Source of the DNA: an uncultured Coriobacteriia bacterium
Lineage (GTDB): Bacteria > Actinomycetota > Coriobacteriia > Coriobacteriales > Eggerthellaceae
Assembly: GCA_949288145.1 (NCBI GenBank)
Contig: CASEJD010000119.1
Span: 1-32,765 of the forward strand
Direction of reading: 5' to 3'
Length of the DNA: 32,765 nt
Each line of letters begins with the position of its first letter. Positions within the stretch are counted from its first letter, which is position 1. The notes under the pieces are model-generated. The model had not been told where the DNA came from, made no database searches, and saw only the letters and a program-made list of their open reading frames with translations. Positions 1-7,898 of this stretch are shown here, one piece after another. Both the position numbers and the translations under genes were made by a program.

Positions 1-1334
1 CCCAGCCGACACGCCGCGAGCGCCGCGTCGAGCGACCCTTCCCTGCCCGCCCCAAGTGGATGCTCTTCCGCGGAGCGCGCCCTGCGCCATGATGCGAACT
101 CCCGCGCGCGCATGACGCCCTCGCGCAGTTCCACTGACCCTACGTTAGCTCCCGACGGGCGCAGTAGCTCTTCGGTCGAGGGGCGGACGACGTCTAGATG
201 GAGATCGATTCGTTCCATGAGTGGCCCCCCAATCCGGTTCTGGTACGCCCGCACCCGCGCCTCCGGACACGTGCATGCCACCTCCGCGTCGCCGAAGTAG
301 CCGCACGGGCACGGATTCGACGCCGCCACGAGCATGAAGCGCGCCGGGAACGCCACGCGGTAGTTCGCGCGCACCAAGCGCACCACGCCGGACTCAAGGG
401 GCTGTCGGATGCCCTGCAGGACCGAGCTGGAGAATTCAGCCAGCTCGTCGAGGAATAAGATGCCGTTGTGCGCGAGCGACGCCTCTCCGGGCTTCGGAGG
501 GTTGCCGCCGCCCACAAGCCCCGCCATGGTGGTGCCATGGTGCGGCGCGCGGAACGGGCGCCGTCCTGCGAGCACGCCGTCCACATCGCCGCCCGCCACC
601 GAGTAGACGAGCGCCGTCTCCAGCCGCTCCTCCTCAGTCAAGGGTGGCAGGATGGACGCCGCGCGCGAGGCAAGCATGGTCTTGCCAGCCCCAGGTGGCC
701 CCATCATGAGCACGCCGAGCTCTCCAGCCGCAGCGATCTGGAACGCGCGCTTCTCGTACTCGTGACCCGAAACGTCAGCGAAATCAGGCGCGTCTCCTTC
801 GGGCGCGATCGCGCGACGCGCGAACAGCCCCAGCTCCCCGCTCTTCAGGTCGCGCAACGTCCGCACAGAGCGCACGTCCACGCCCTCAAGCTGCGTCACG
901 TCTCGACATGCGGGCGAGCACACGACCGTGAGCCCCTCCGAACGAGCGCACACCTCATACGCGAGCAGGCCCTTCACCGGGCGTACGAACCCTTCGAGCG
1001 AGAGCTCGCCCACCATGAGCTTGCCGCGCACCGCCTCGGGCGGTATCTGGCCTGTCGCCGCCAGGATGCCCGCGGCGATGGGAAGGTCGAACCCTGACCC
1101 CGTCTTGCGCAGCGAGCTGGGCGCAAGGTTCACTACGATCTTCTCGGCGGGCATGGAGAACCCGCACCCCTTCACGGCAGCGCGCACGCGCTCGCGCGCC
1201 TCTTGCACCGCCGTGTCGGGCATGCCCACGATGGACATGCCGGGAATGCCGCCAGAGACCGCGACCTCCACCTGGACAGGAACCGCCTTAACGCCGCTGA
1301 TCGCTGCGCTCGCCACGGCGCACTGCATGCGCAT
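1..1334 (-). CDS. comM: ComM/YifB family Mg-chelatase-like AAA+ ATPase, partial
   Basis: This frame runs off the left edge of the window, so about 444 N-terminal residues of a protein of usually about 500 are present. I translated it by hand. An N-terminal Lon-protease-like fold (roughly residues 1-165) begins with MRMQCAVASAAISGV and includes GFDLPIAAGILAA. The ChlI-type AAA+ module follows, with Walker A GPPGAGKTM, Walker B ILFLDELAEF and the family signature APHHGTTMAGLVGGG. A Cys-rich segment, NPCPCGYFGD, precedes the arginine-bearing second half. In Haemophilus and Vibrio, ComM is a hexameric helicase that promotes branch migration of recombination intermediates during transformation. 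Whether the coriobacterial homologue does this is inference. The start lies 6 nt after the yraN stop, so the two genes are probably cotranscribed. A second ATG two codons downstream is an alternative start. Confidence 0.93.
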   Translation of the reverse strand, partial: MRMQCAVASAAISGVKAVPVQVEVAVSGGIPGMSIVGMPDTAVQEARERVRAAVKGCGFSMPAEKIVVNLAPSSLRKTGSGFDLPIAAGILAATGQIPPEAVRGKLMVGELSLEGFVRPVKGLLAYEVCARSEGLTVVCSPACRDVTQLEGVDVRSVRTLRDLKSGELGLFARRAIAPEGDAPDFADVSGHEYEKRAFQIAAAGELGVLMMGPPGAGKTMLASRAASILPPLTEEERLETALVYSVAGGDVDGVLAGRRPFRAPHHGTTMAGLVGGGNPPKPGEASLAHNGILFLDELAEFSSSVLQGIRQPLESGVVRLVRANYRVAFPARFMLVAASNPCPCGYFGDAEVACTCPEARVRAYQNRIGGPLMERIDLHLDVVRPSTEELLRPSGANVGSVELREGVMRAREFASWRRARSAEEHPLGAGREGSLDAALAACRL

Positions 1335-1340
1335 GGCTTC

Positions 1341-2000
1341 TCACCCCACGCCGAACGCGTCGATATGATGCCGTATGTACGCGCGGTTGCGCGGCTTCAT
1401 CGAGAGGATGGACAGCACGTCGAAGCGAACGCGCGCGTCCTCGAAGACATGGTCGCTCAAGTAGTATCCGGCGATGCGCTCGTACCGACGCCGGCGTGCG
1501 GGCGTGACCGCCTCAGCCGGGAACCCATGCTCCACCCCTGAGCGCGTCTTCACCTCGACGAACACCACCGTGCCGTTCTCGTCGCGCGCGATCAGGTCGG
1601 CCTCTCCCGCCGGACAACGCCAATTGTGCTCGACGATCTCATACCCACGGCGCTCCAAGAACAGCGCGGCGGCCAGCTCGCCTTTCGCACCGAGCTCCTT
1701 GTTCCGAACCCCGCGGGGTTTCGGCCTCGCTGACGCCTGGCTTGCCGCGGGCGCGCGATCGCCCTCAGCCGGCATGCAGGCTTGCTCGACGGCGGACGTC
1801 CAGCAAACCGGTTCGAGAAAGGAGTCGGCGCCCTCTCCCGTCAGGTCCACAACGTCCACGTCGAAAGCGTCCTCGCGCTTCGCTTCGTCAAGGCTCGGCC
1901 ACTCGTCCTCGTAGCGCCATTCGTCCGCGTCGTCCAGTCTGACTACGCAGTCGGCATCCTCCAATCCACCGCTCTCGCCCCTCTTGTCGTCGTCGGTCAT
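1341..2000 (-). CDS. yraN: YraN/UPF0102 family putative endonuclease with acidic N-terminal extension
   Basis: The protein has 219 residues, while most YraN proteins have about 120. Residues from about 98 on form the canonical domain: KELGAKGELAAALFLERRGY, then GEADLIARD and VFVEVKTRS. These give the PD-(D/E)xK-like set Glu108, Asp135, Glu149 and Lys151. The first 95 residues are an Asp/Glu-rich, low-complexity extension of unknown role, probably disordered. A GAAAGGAG ribosome binding site lies just upstream of the chosen ATG, which supports the long form. YraN is a widely conserved protein suspected of acting on DNA, but its function is not established. In many bacteria it lies beside rnhB and comM, as here. 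The function assignment is by family only. Confidence 0.9.
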   Translation of the reverse strand: MTDDDKRGESGGLEDADCVVRLDDADEWRYEDEWPSLDEAKREDAFDVDVVDLTGEGADSFLEPVCWTSAVEQACMPAEGDRAPAASQASARPKPRGVRNKELGAKGELAAALFLERRGYEIVEHNWRCPAGEADLIARDENGTVVFVEVKTRSGVEHGFPAEAVTPARRRRYERIAGYYLSDHVFEDARVRFDVLSILSMKPRNRAYIRHHIDAFGVG

Positions 2001-2156
2001 GCCCGTCTCCTTTCGTGCCGAGCGCCCTGTGCGTCCAGGGCGGCCTGTCCATATCCGGGCAGCGTGCGTTGGAAGTTCGTTCGCCCAGCGATCTCATGGC
2101 CAGTCTAGGCGGCGGACCTTGCCGGATTCGCTATCAGAACACGGTCTGAATCACGC

Positions 2157-2240
2157 GAGACCTTGCACGAAAGGGCGCGGAAGACCACAGAATTCCCGCG
2201 AAACCTTGCAGCATCCTGACGAAACCTTGCACGCAAGGTC
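2157..2240. repeat. Intergenic repeat cluster, core TGCAAGGTTT (copy A)
   Basis: Three copies of the heptamer CCTTGCA (TGCAAGG on the other strand) begin at 2161, 2204 and 2225, each inside a CGAAACCTTGCA-like context. The last copy forms the near-palindrome ACCTTGC-AC-GCAAGGT (2224-2239). The middle unit, read on the minus strand, matches a unit near 29420 at 22 of 26 bases. The cluster lies between the divergent yraN and ygbA genes. The rest of the 2001-2404 interval shows no convincing gene. Overlapping open frames there look like chance frames in GC-rich DNA. Confidence 0.6.
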
Positions 2241-2404
2241 AGAGGCCCTTTCAGCGGAGGCGCTGCCATACATGATGCCGATTCTTGGCGCCCGCCCTGG
2301 GGAAAACGCGTGCTTGTCTGAAGGAACCGCGTAGAACACACGACGTCGAGGCGCGTTCGGTTATCATGCCCGAAACGACCATCGAGACCGGAAGGACCGA
2401 ACGC

Positions 2405-2749
2405 ATGCAGGACGCACCGAAGATCGCACGCCGCCGCGAACGCGAGAAGCGCGTCATCTCCCAAATGGTCTGCATCTACTGCGCGGGAAACCACGACGCC
2501 GCCGAGCGGACGGAGGCAGCGCACTGCGGAGAGCCGGTCTGCCCCGCATGCAAGGAAATCGACGACTACGCCGTGCTGCGCACGCAGCGATGCCGGAAGA
2601 TGGGCGTGAAGACCAGCTGCGAGGAGTGCGGCAACCACTGCTACGCGCCGGAGATGCGCGAGCGCATCCGCTCTGTCATGCGCTACGCGGGACCGCGCAT
2701 GATCACGAAGCACCCCATCGCCGCAGTTCGCCACCTGCTCGGGAAGTAA
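2405..2749 (+). CDS. ygbA: YgbA-like protein, nitrous oxide-stimulated promoter family (YgbA_NO)
   Basis: The 114-residue Cys-rich protein resembles E. coli YgbA along its length: KIARRREREKRVISQM at the N terminus, paired cysteines in MVCIYC and VCPACKEIDDYA, then TSCEECGNHCYAPEMRERI and MRYAGPRMITKHPIAAVRHL. The conserved cysteines suggest a metal or Fe-S site. E. coli ygbA is induced by nitric oxide through NsrR. The product's role is not firmly known, so an NO-stress role here is by analogy. I chose the ATG preceded by GGAAGGA over an in-frame ATG at 2366, which lacks a binding site. It lies alone on the plus strand between minus-strand housekeeping genes, which suggests insertion into an otherwise conserved rnhB-yraN-comM block. 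Confidence 0.85.
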   Translation: MQDAPKIARRREREKRVISQMVCIYCAGNHDAAERTEAAHCGEPVCPACKEIDDYAVLRTQRCRKMGVKTSCEECGNHCYAPEMRERIRSVMRYAGPRMITKHPIAAVRHLLGK

Positions 2750-2756
2750 GCGCGAC

Positions 2757-2779
2757 GCCGCTTCGACGGCAGCTGTTTT
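2757..2779 (+). terminator. Possible weak terminator after ygbA
   Basis: A short GCCG/CGGC stem with a six-base loop is followed after a few bases by TTTT in the 39-nt gap between the convergent ygbA and rnhB stops. The stem is short, so this is tentative. Confidence 0.3.
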
Positions 2780-2788
2780 GGCGCGCTC

Positions 2789-3589
2789 CTAGAACAGGCT
2801 CTCCTGAACCTGCGTCCAGGCAGTGCAGAACGTGGCGCGGTGCAACGGGCTGAGCCCGTGCTCTTTAATCGCGGCGATGTGATCGGCGGACGCGTAGCCT
2901 TTGTTCTGGTCGAACCCGTACGCCGGGTACTCCTGTGCCCACGCGGTCATGAGCGCGTCGCGCTCGACCTTCGCCACAATGGACGCCGCAGCGATGGACG
3001 CACACGTGGCGTCGCCCTTCACCACGTTGACCTCGCGCGGGTCCATGTGCAGCGGATTGCCGTCGAGCAGCACCGTGCACACCTGGACACCCTGCGCCTC
3101 GACGTCCGCAACGGCGCGGGCGAACGCCGCGCGCAGGCATCGCGCCATGCCGAGCTCGTCGATCTGGGCAGGCGGCACATGCTCCACAGCCCACGCGAGC
3201 GCCGTCTCCTTGACAACCGCGGCGATCTCCTCGCGGTGCGCGGGCGAGACCTGCTTCGAGTCGTTCAATCCCGCGATGCGCGGCTCCGCCGGAAGCACGA
3301 CCGCCCCAACCGTAAGCGGTCCGGCGACGGGTCCACGGCCCACTTCGTCAAGGCCAACGACCGCCTGCACGCCGCCCCACTGCTCTTCGATCTCGTAGAG
3401 CGACGCGATGCGCTCCTCCTCGGCACGCTCGGCCTCCAATCGACGACGCGCTACCTCAACCGCCTGCCGCACGCCCTTGCGCGGGTCGGCAGCGAGCGCT
3501 CGCTCGAGCGCACGGAACTCCTCTTCGTCGGCCCGAGAGAGACGCGCCTTGATGTCAGCTACCGTGGTGGGAACGCCGGGGGTGCTCAT
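2789..3589 (-). CDS. rnhB: Ribonuclease HII
   Basis: The 266-residue enzyme cleaves the RNA strand of RNA-DNA hybrids and starts removal of single ribonucleotides misincorporated into DNA. The catalytic acidic residues are in view: Asp81 and Glu82 in GLDEVGRGPVAG, Asp176 in VLLDGNPL and Asp193 in VKGDATCASIAAASIVAKV. The GRG loop and the C-terminal GYASADHIAAI are also typical. The first 70 residues form a helical extension like that of Firmicutes-type RNase HII. A longer frame upstream is an overlap artefact. The true ATG overlaps the stop of the preceding TPR gene as ATGA, which implies translational coupling. It ends 39 nt from the convergent ygbA. Confidence 0.95.
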   Translation of the reverse strand: MSTPGVPTTVADIKARLSRADEEEFRALERALAADPRKGVRQAVEVARRRLEAERAEEERIASLYEIEEQWGGVQAVVGLDEVGRGPVAGPLTVGAVVLPAEPRIAGLNDSKQVSPAHREEIAAVVKETALAWAVEHVPPAQIDELGMARCLRAAFARAVADVEAQGVQVCTVLLDGNPLHMDPREVNVVKGDATCASIAAASIVAKVERDALMTAWAQEYPAYGFDQNKGYASADHIAAIKEHGLSPLHRATFCTAWTQVQESLF

Positions 3590-6321
3590 GACAGGATGCT
3601 CCGTTCCGTCCGCGTGAGCGACTCGAGCACCGGGTAGAGCGCGTCGTCGCGCACGGTGCGCAGCGCGCTGGAAAGCAGCGTCGCCGCGAGCGAGAGGCTG
3701 CCGTTGTCCGCCACGATGCGCGCCGCGTCGAGCAAACGCTGCGCGTTTCGCTCGATGCTGGAGAGCGAGAAGCCCGCGCGCTCCACGGCAGCGGCGCTGT
3801 CCTCCAAGCCCAGGTAGCGCTGGCGCGGGCTTTCGCGCAGCAGCTCGTCGAGCTCGCGCACGGCGATCTCGCGCAGCGAGGGATCGTACTTCATGCACTG
3901 CAGGTAGCATGCCGCACCCGTTGCCGGATCGCCGGTACGCCACAGCGCGAAGGCAAGCCAGTACAGCGCCAAGCCCACGTCCGTCGGGTTCCACGCGATG
4001 TCGAACATACGGCGCAGCGCGTCGATCTCAGAGGCGTAGTCGCCCGCCAGGAAGTACGTGCGCGCGATCGCCAGGTAGCCGGCGGCCGTGGTCGGAGCGA
4101 GCTCGATGCACTTGAGCGCGTGCTCGAGCGCGACCTCGTGTTCTTCGAACGAGCCGTGCAACAGCGTCGCGATGCCATGGTGCGCCGCGAACAGCTCGTC
4201 GGGCAGCGGGCGGACCGGACGCGCGTCCTCGTCCTCGAAGGCGAAGAGCGCGCGGGCGGCGTAGCTGTCGAAATAACGCCAACGGACATGGGACGTGTCA
4301 GAGAACGACCCGTCTGCCTCGGCGAGCAGCACGATCTGCTCGAGCGTCTCGCGCGCTGCGGCAGGGTCCTGCTCTGCCTGCGCCGTGGCACGCACGCGCA
4401 GGGCGCGCAGCCCCCACGCGTCGGAGAACAAGTCAGCGAGCGTACGTCGCGGGTCCTCGCCCAGCGTACCCTCGGACACCGCCATCTCGGCCTTCGTGCA
4501 CACGGTGCGAACGGTCAGGTCCTCCGTGCGATCGTGCAGGTCCTTCAGCACGCGCAGCGCGCCGTCGCGTCCTTCGGCCTCGTAAGCGTCCGCCACCTGC
4601 TCGGAAAGCTTCACGCGCTCGCCGCCCTCGGAGATGGACAGGTCCTCCACACGCGCCACGTTGCGCAGCTCGCCAGCGTGGACGGTGACGGGGCGCTCGT
4701 CGATCTCGGGCGAGGCATAACGCTCGGGAGGGCACAGCTCGTCGCCCTCCAGGTCGCGCGCGGCGGCAATGGGAAGCAGGCGGCCGTCGTCGCTTGCGAG
4801 CGTGCGCAGGCCGCACGCGACGAAGACGTCGTCGACCGGCGTGCCGCCTTGCTCGAGCGCGATGAACAGCTCGCGCGAGACGACGCCCGAAACGACGCGC
4901 TCGCGCGCCGGGGTGTCCCGCACGATGTCGATCGACACCGTGTCGACCGCGGGGTCGCAGGCGAAGGCCGCAGCGAGCATCAGGCGCGCGACCGAGCGCG
5001 CGTAACCCGCCTGGTCGGAGAAAAGTTCGCGTTCGGGGCGCTCGACCCACGATTCGGAGCCCGCTTCCCACGCAAGCGGCATCATGTGCTCGCTCACCGG
5101 GCACGTCGCCTCGACGCCCATGGTCCTCGCGTCATGGTTAATGCGCAGGCGGTACGAAAGGCGGTAGGGCATGCGGAAGCGCTCGCACGCATGGCAGAAC
5201 CGCAGGCGCGCGTCCCACTCGCTCTCGGCGGAGGCGCCCTCTCCCTCGAACACGCCGCTCTCGGCGTCCACAACCGGCGCTTGGCGCGTCAGATTGGCGA
5301 GGATGCGGCGCTCGGTGCGCTCGCACTCCTGCTCGGAAGCGGTAGAAAGCGCGCCGCGCGCGGTCAAATCCTCCACCATGAGCCAGAATCGATTCAGCAC
5401 CGACTCAAGGCATAGCAGCGCGCTGCGGCCCGCCGGAGCCACGGCATCCTGGTCAAAGCCCAGGTAGAATGCGTTCGCATACGAGCGGGTGCGCGCCAGC
5501 CGGACGTCGACCGCCCCTGGCACGGCAGGGCTCTGCTCGCCGCCGGGCACCCGGCGCGGCAGCTCGAGCGGATCGAGCTCGTCGAGCTTGAACGCGCGCA
5601 GTTGGCGCACGAGGTAGCGCACAGGCGCGGAAGGGGCCTGGAGCGGGTTCGCCTCGACCGCGTCCTCGGCGGCGCAGATGCGCCGAACCGCCGTGAACAC
5701 GTCGTCGGAGGAAAGCGCCTCGAAGACCTCGCCCGGGCCGAAGGGCGCAAGCGGCATGCCCTGCTCTTCAGGGAACACGCAGGCTGCCAGGTACAGGCGC
5801 GCGAACAGCTCGTCGTAGCCCAGGCCTTGCAGGCCATCCCCCATGCGCACGAGCATGTTCTCGAGCGCATAGCGCTTGCCCTGCTGGCGGAACTCGCCGA
5901 TACGATGCTCGGACCCGTCGTCCTGGAAGACGGTGACGCAGCCGGTCCCGTCGGAGCGGTCTTCGTACACGGACAGCGTGAGCGCCGGAGTGTACGCGGG
6001 CGGCATGCGCAGGGCGTCGAAGGCGCGGAACGCCCTCCCGAACGAGTCGACGTAGCCGAGCACGCGCGCTCGTGAGCCCTCAAGGAACTCCACGACATAG
6101 CACGAGCCCTCCGCGGGCATCTGCACGCCACTCGAAACGTAGCCAAACGAACGCCCTTCCGGCGTGCCTGGCATGGGAGCTACCTGCGCGCGCTTCGCGA
6201 ACGGCGAGATGCGGAACGTCGCATACTCCGACGTTTCCGGATCGCCTTCGTCGATCATGCGCGAAATACCGGACGCGACTGCGCCCGCGATCTCATTGAT
6301 TGCCTCTGCTGGTGTGCTCAT
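3586..6321 (-). CDS. Large TPR-containing protein of unknown function
   Basis: This is a 911-residue soluble protein with no signal peptide or membrane segment. Residues 711-830 form about three tetratricopeptide-like helical repeats, for example YLAIARTYFLAGDYASEIDALRRM and LYWLAFALWRTGDPATGAACY (quoted in parts). The N-terminal two thirds has no domain I recognise. A middle section contains RLRFCHACERFR and a CPVSEHMMPL segment. Its role is unknown, and TPRs suggest protein partners. The start has an AGAGGACGG binding site. Its stop overlaps the rnhB start, so expression of the two is linked. It probably belongs to a conserved coriobacterial family, but I could not test this. Confidence 0.85.
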   Translation of the reverse strand: MSTPAEAINEIAGAVASGISRMIDEGDPETSEYATFRISPFAKRAQVAPMPGTPEGRSFGYVSSGVQMPAEGSCYVVEFLEGSRARVLGYVDSFGRAFRAFDALRMPPAYTPALTLSVYEDRSDGTGCVTVFQDDGSEHRIGEFRQQGKRYALENMLVRMGDGLQGLGYDELFARLYLAACVFPEEQGMPLAPFGPGEVFEALSSDDVFTAVRRICAAEDAVEANPLQAPSAPVRYLVRQLRAFKLDELDPLELPRRVPGGEQSPAVPGAVDVRLARTRSYANAFYLGFDQDAVAPAGRSALLCLESVLNRFWLMVEDLTARGALSTASEQECERTERRILANLTRQAPVVDAESGVFEGEGASAESEWDARLRFCHACERFRMPYRLSYRLRINHDARTMGVEATCPVSEHMMPLAWEAGSESWVERPERELFSDQAGYARSVARLMLAAAFACDPAVDTVSIDIVRDTPARERVVSGVVSRELFIALEQGGTPVDDVFVACGLRTLASDDGRLLPIAAARDLEGDELCPPERYASPEIDERPVTVHAGELRNVARVEDLSISEGGERVKLSEQVADAYEAEGRDGALRVLKDLHDRTEDLTVRTVCTKAEMAVSEGTLGEDPRRTLADLFSDAWGLRALRVRATAQAEQDPAAARETLEQIVLLAEADGSFSDTSHVRWRYFDSYAARALFAFEDEDARPVRPLPDELFAAHHGIATLLHGSFEEHEVALEHALKCIELAPTTAAGYLAIARTYFLAGDYASEIDALRRMFDIAWNPTDVGLALYWLAFALWRTGDPATGAACYLQCMKYDPSLREIAVRELDELLRESPRQRYLGLEDSAAAVERAGFSLSSIERNAQRLLDAARIVADNGSLSLAATLLSSALRTVRDDALYPVLESLTRTERSILS

Positions 6322-6397
6322 GCCCGTCCTCTGTGTTCGGTGTTTCCGGCAATTCTCTCACACATTGACGCGGCGTGCCCGCATTTCGGGGATGGCG

Positions 6398-6403
6398 TAC
6401 AAT
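6398..6403 (+). promoter_or_regulatory. Possible -10 element for trmFO-xerC
   Basis: TACAAT fits a sigma-70 -10 box well and lies 85 nt before the trmFO start, within the 167-nt divergent gap. A TTGACG at 6365-6370 is 27 nt upstream, too far for a standard -35, so the promoter is only tentative. Confidence 0.3.
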
Positions 6404-6488
6404 GTGCGCCGAAATCAAGGCGATCGAAACAGCCCGGTGCGCGCCGTCTCGGAACTTCCTAACGGCGCGGTTGAGAAAGCGAGGGGGC

Positions 6489-7898
6489 ATGGCTCTTTTG
6501 GACGGTGCGCGCGTCGACGTGGTGGGCGGCGGCCTGGCAGGAAGCGAAGCGGCGCTGCAACTTGCAGCGCGCGGTGCGCGCGTGCGCATGGTGGAAATGC
6601 GCCCGGACGTGACGACGCCCGTGCACACAGGAGGCGGGCTCGCGGAGCTCGTGTGCTCCAACTCGCTCAAGAGCACGAAGCCCGACAGCGCTGCCGGCAT
6701 GCTGAAGCACGAGCTCACGGACCTAGGCTCGTTTCTGCTCGAGGCCGCGCGCGCATGCGCCGTGCCCGCAGGAGGAGCGCTCGCGGTCGACCGCGCGGCA
6801 TTCTCCCAGTGGGTGGACGAGCGCGTGGCGGCGGAGCCGAACATCGACGTGGTGCGCGGCGAGGCGACGGGGCTGGCGACAGACGGCAGCCTCATGGTGC
6901 GCGCTGCAAACGCTTCGGAGGCGCACGCGCTCTCCCCCGCTCCTGACGCGGTCATCCTCGCGAGCGGCCCTTTGACCTCGGATTCGCTCGCCGCGTTCCT
7001 GCAGGACGCCTCGGGGACGGAAGGGCTCGCGTTCTACGACGCGGCCGCGCCCATCGTCATGACGGACTCGCTCGACATGGACGTGCTCTTCCGCCAAAGC
7101 CGCTACGAGGACGAGGGCGCGGGCGACTACCTGAACGCCCCCTTCGACAAGGAAGAGTACGAGCGGTTCATCGATGAGCTCTTGGGCGCACGGCGCGTCA
7201 TCGCGAAGAACTTCGAGACGCGCGAGCTGTTCCAAGCATGCCAGCCCATTGAGGAAATCGCGCGCAAAGGCCACGATGCGCCACGGTTCGGCCCGCTCAA
7301 GCCCGTCGGCCTTCGCGACCCGCGCACCGGCCACCGCCCCTGGGCGGCATTGCAGCTGCGCGCCGAGGACGCGCACGGCGCGAGCTACAACCTTGTGGGC
7401 TTCCAGACAAACCTGGCGTTCCCCGAGCAAGAGCGCGTGTTCCGCATGATCCCCGGCTTGGAGCACGCAGAGTTCGCGCGCTTCGGCGTCATGCACCGCA
7501 ACACGTTCGTCGACGCGCCGCGCCTGCTCGACGGCACGTTGCGCCTGCGCGATGACGTCGCGCCCGTGCCCGTCCGCGTGGCGGGCCAGCTGTCCGGCAC
7601 GGAAGGCTACTGCGAAGCCATCGCGTCCGGCCTGCACGCCGCCCTGCACACCGCCGCGGAGCTTGCGGGAATTGACGCGCCCTTGCCGCCGGTCGAGACG
7701 GCGTTCGGTTCGCTCGTGGCGTGGGCGACCGACCCGGCGACGATGGACTACCAGCCCATGCACGTGAACTTCGGCATCATCCCGCCGCTCGAAGAAAAGG
7801 TGCGCAACAAGCGCGATCGCTACGCCGCCTACGCCGCGCGCGGCAAACGGGCGCTCGAAGCGCACGTTGCCACGCTCCGTGAACGAGGGCTGCTGTGA
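6489..7898 (+). CDS. trmFO: Folate/FAD-dependent tRNA (uracil-54-C5) methyltransferase TrmFO
   Basis: The 469-residue flavoenzyme makes ribothymidine at position 54 of the tRNA T loop, using methylenetetrahydrofolate as carbon donor and FADH2 as reductant. The FAD dinucleotide motif VVGGGLAGSEAA is at residues 11-22. The family cysteines are present: Cys56 in LVCSNSLKS and Cys251 in FQACQPIEEIA, matching the two functional cysteines known for the B. subtilis enzyme. GQLSGTEGYCEA lies in the C-terminal half. The ATG was chosen because GAGGGGG lies immediately upstream and the FAD motif then sits at the usual distance. The 38 codons upstream in the same frame look non-coding. The stop overlaps the GTG of the recombinase gene, a common gram-positive arrangement (trmFO-xerC). 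Confidence 0.95.
   Translation: MALLDGARVDVVGGGLAGSEAALQLAARGARVRMVEMRPDVTTPVHTGGGLAELVCSNSLKSTKPDSAAGMLKHELTDLGSFLLEAARACAVPAGGALAVDRAAFSQWVDERVAAEPNIDVVRGEATGLATDGSLMVRAANASEAHALSPAPDAVILASGPLTSDSLAAFLQDASGTEGLAFYDAAAPIVMTDSLDMDVLFRQSRYEDEGAGDYLNAPFDKEEYERFIDELLGARRVIAKNFETRELFQACQPIEEIARKGHDAPRFGPLKPVGLRDPRTGHRPWAALQLRAEDAHGASYNLVGFQTNLAFPEQERVFRMIPGLEHAEFARFGVMHRNTFVDAPRLLDGTLRLRDDVAPVPVRVAGQLSGTEGYCEAIASGLHAALHTAAELAGIDAPLPPVETAFGSLVAWATDPATMDYQPMHVNFGIIPPLEEKVRNKRDRYAAYAARGKRALEAHVATLRERGLL

Noticed and set aside
468-1097. 209-codon plus-strand frame opposite comM
   Set aside because: The minus strand here encodes a clear AAA+ protein with Walker motifs; the plus frame is an Arg/His-rich shadow.
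2105-2734. 209-codon minus-strand frame opposite ygbA
   Set aside because: Composition and content look like an antisense shadow; it crosses the repeat cluster and has no recognisable domain, while the plus-strand frame matches a known family.
6365-6403. TTGACG and TACAAT as a full trmFO promoter
   Set aside because: The spacing is 27 nt, far from the 16-18 nt needed; only the -10 was kept, at low confidence.
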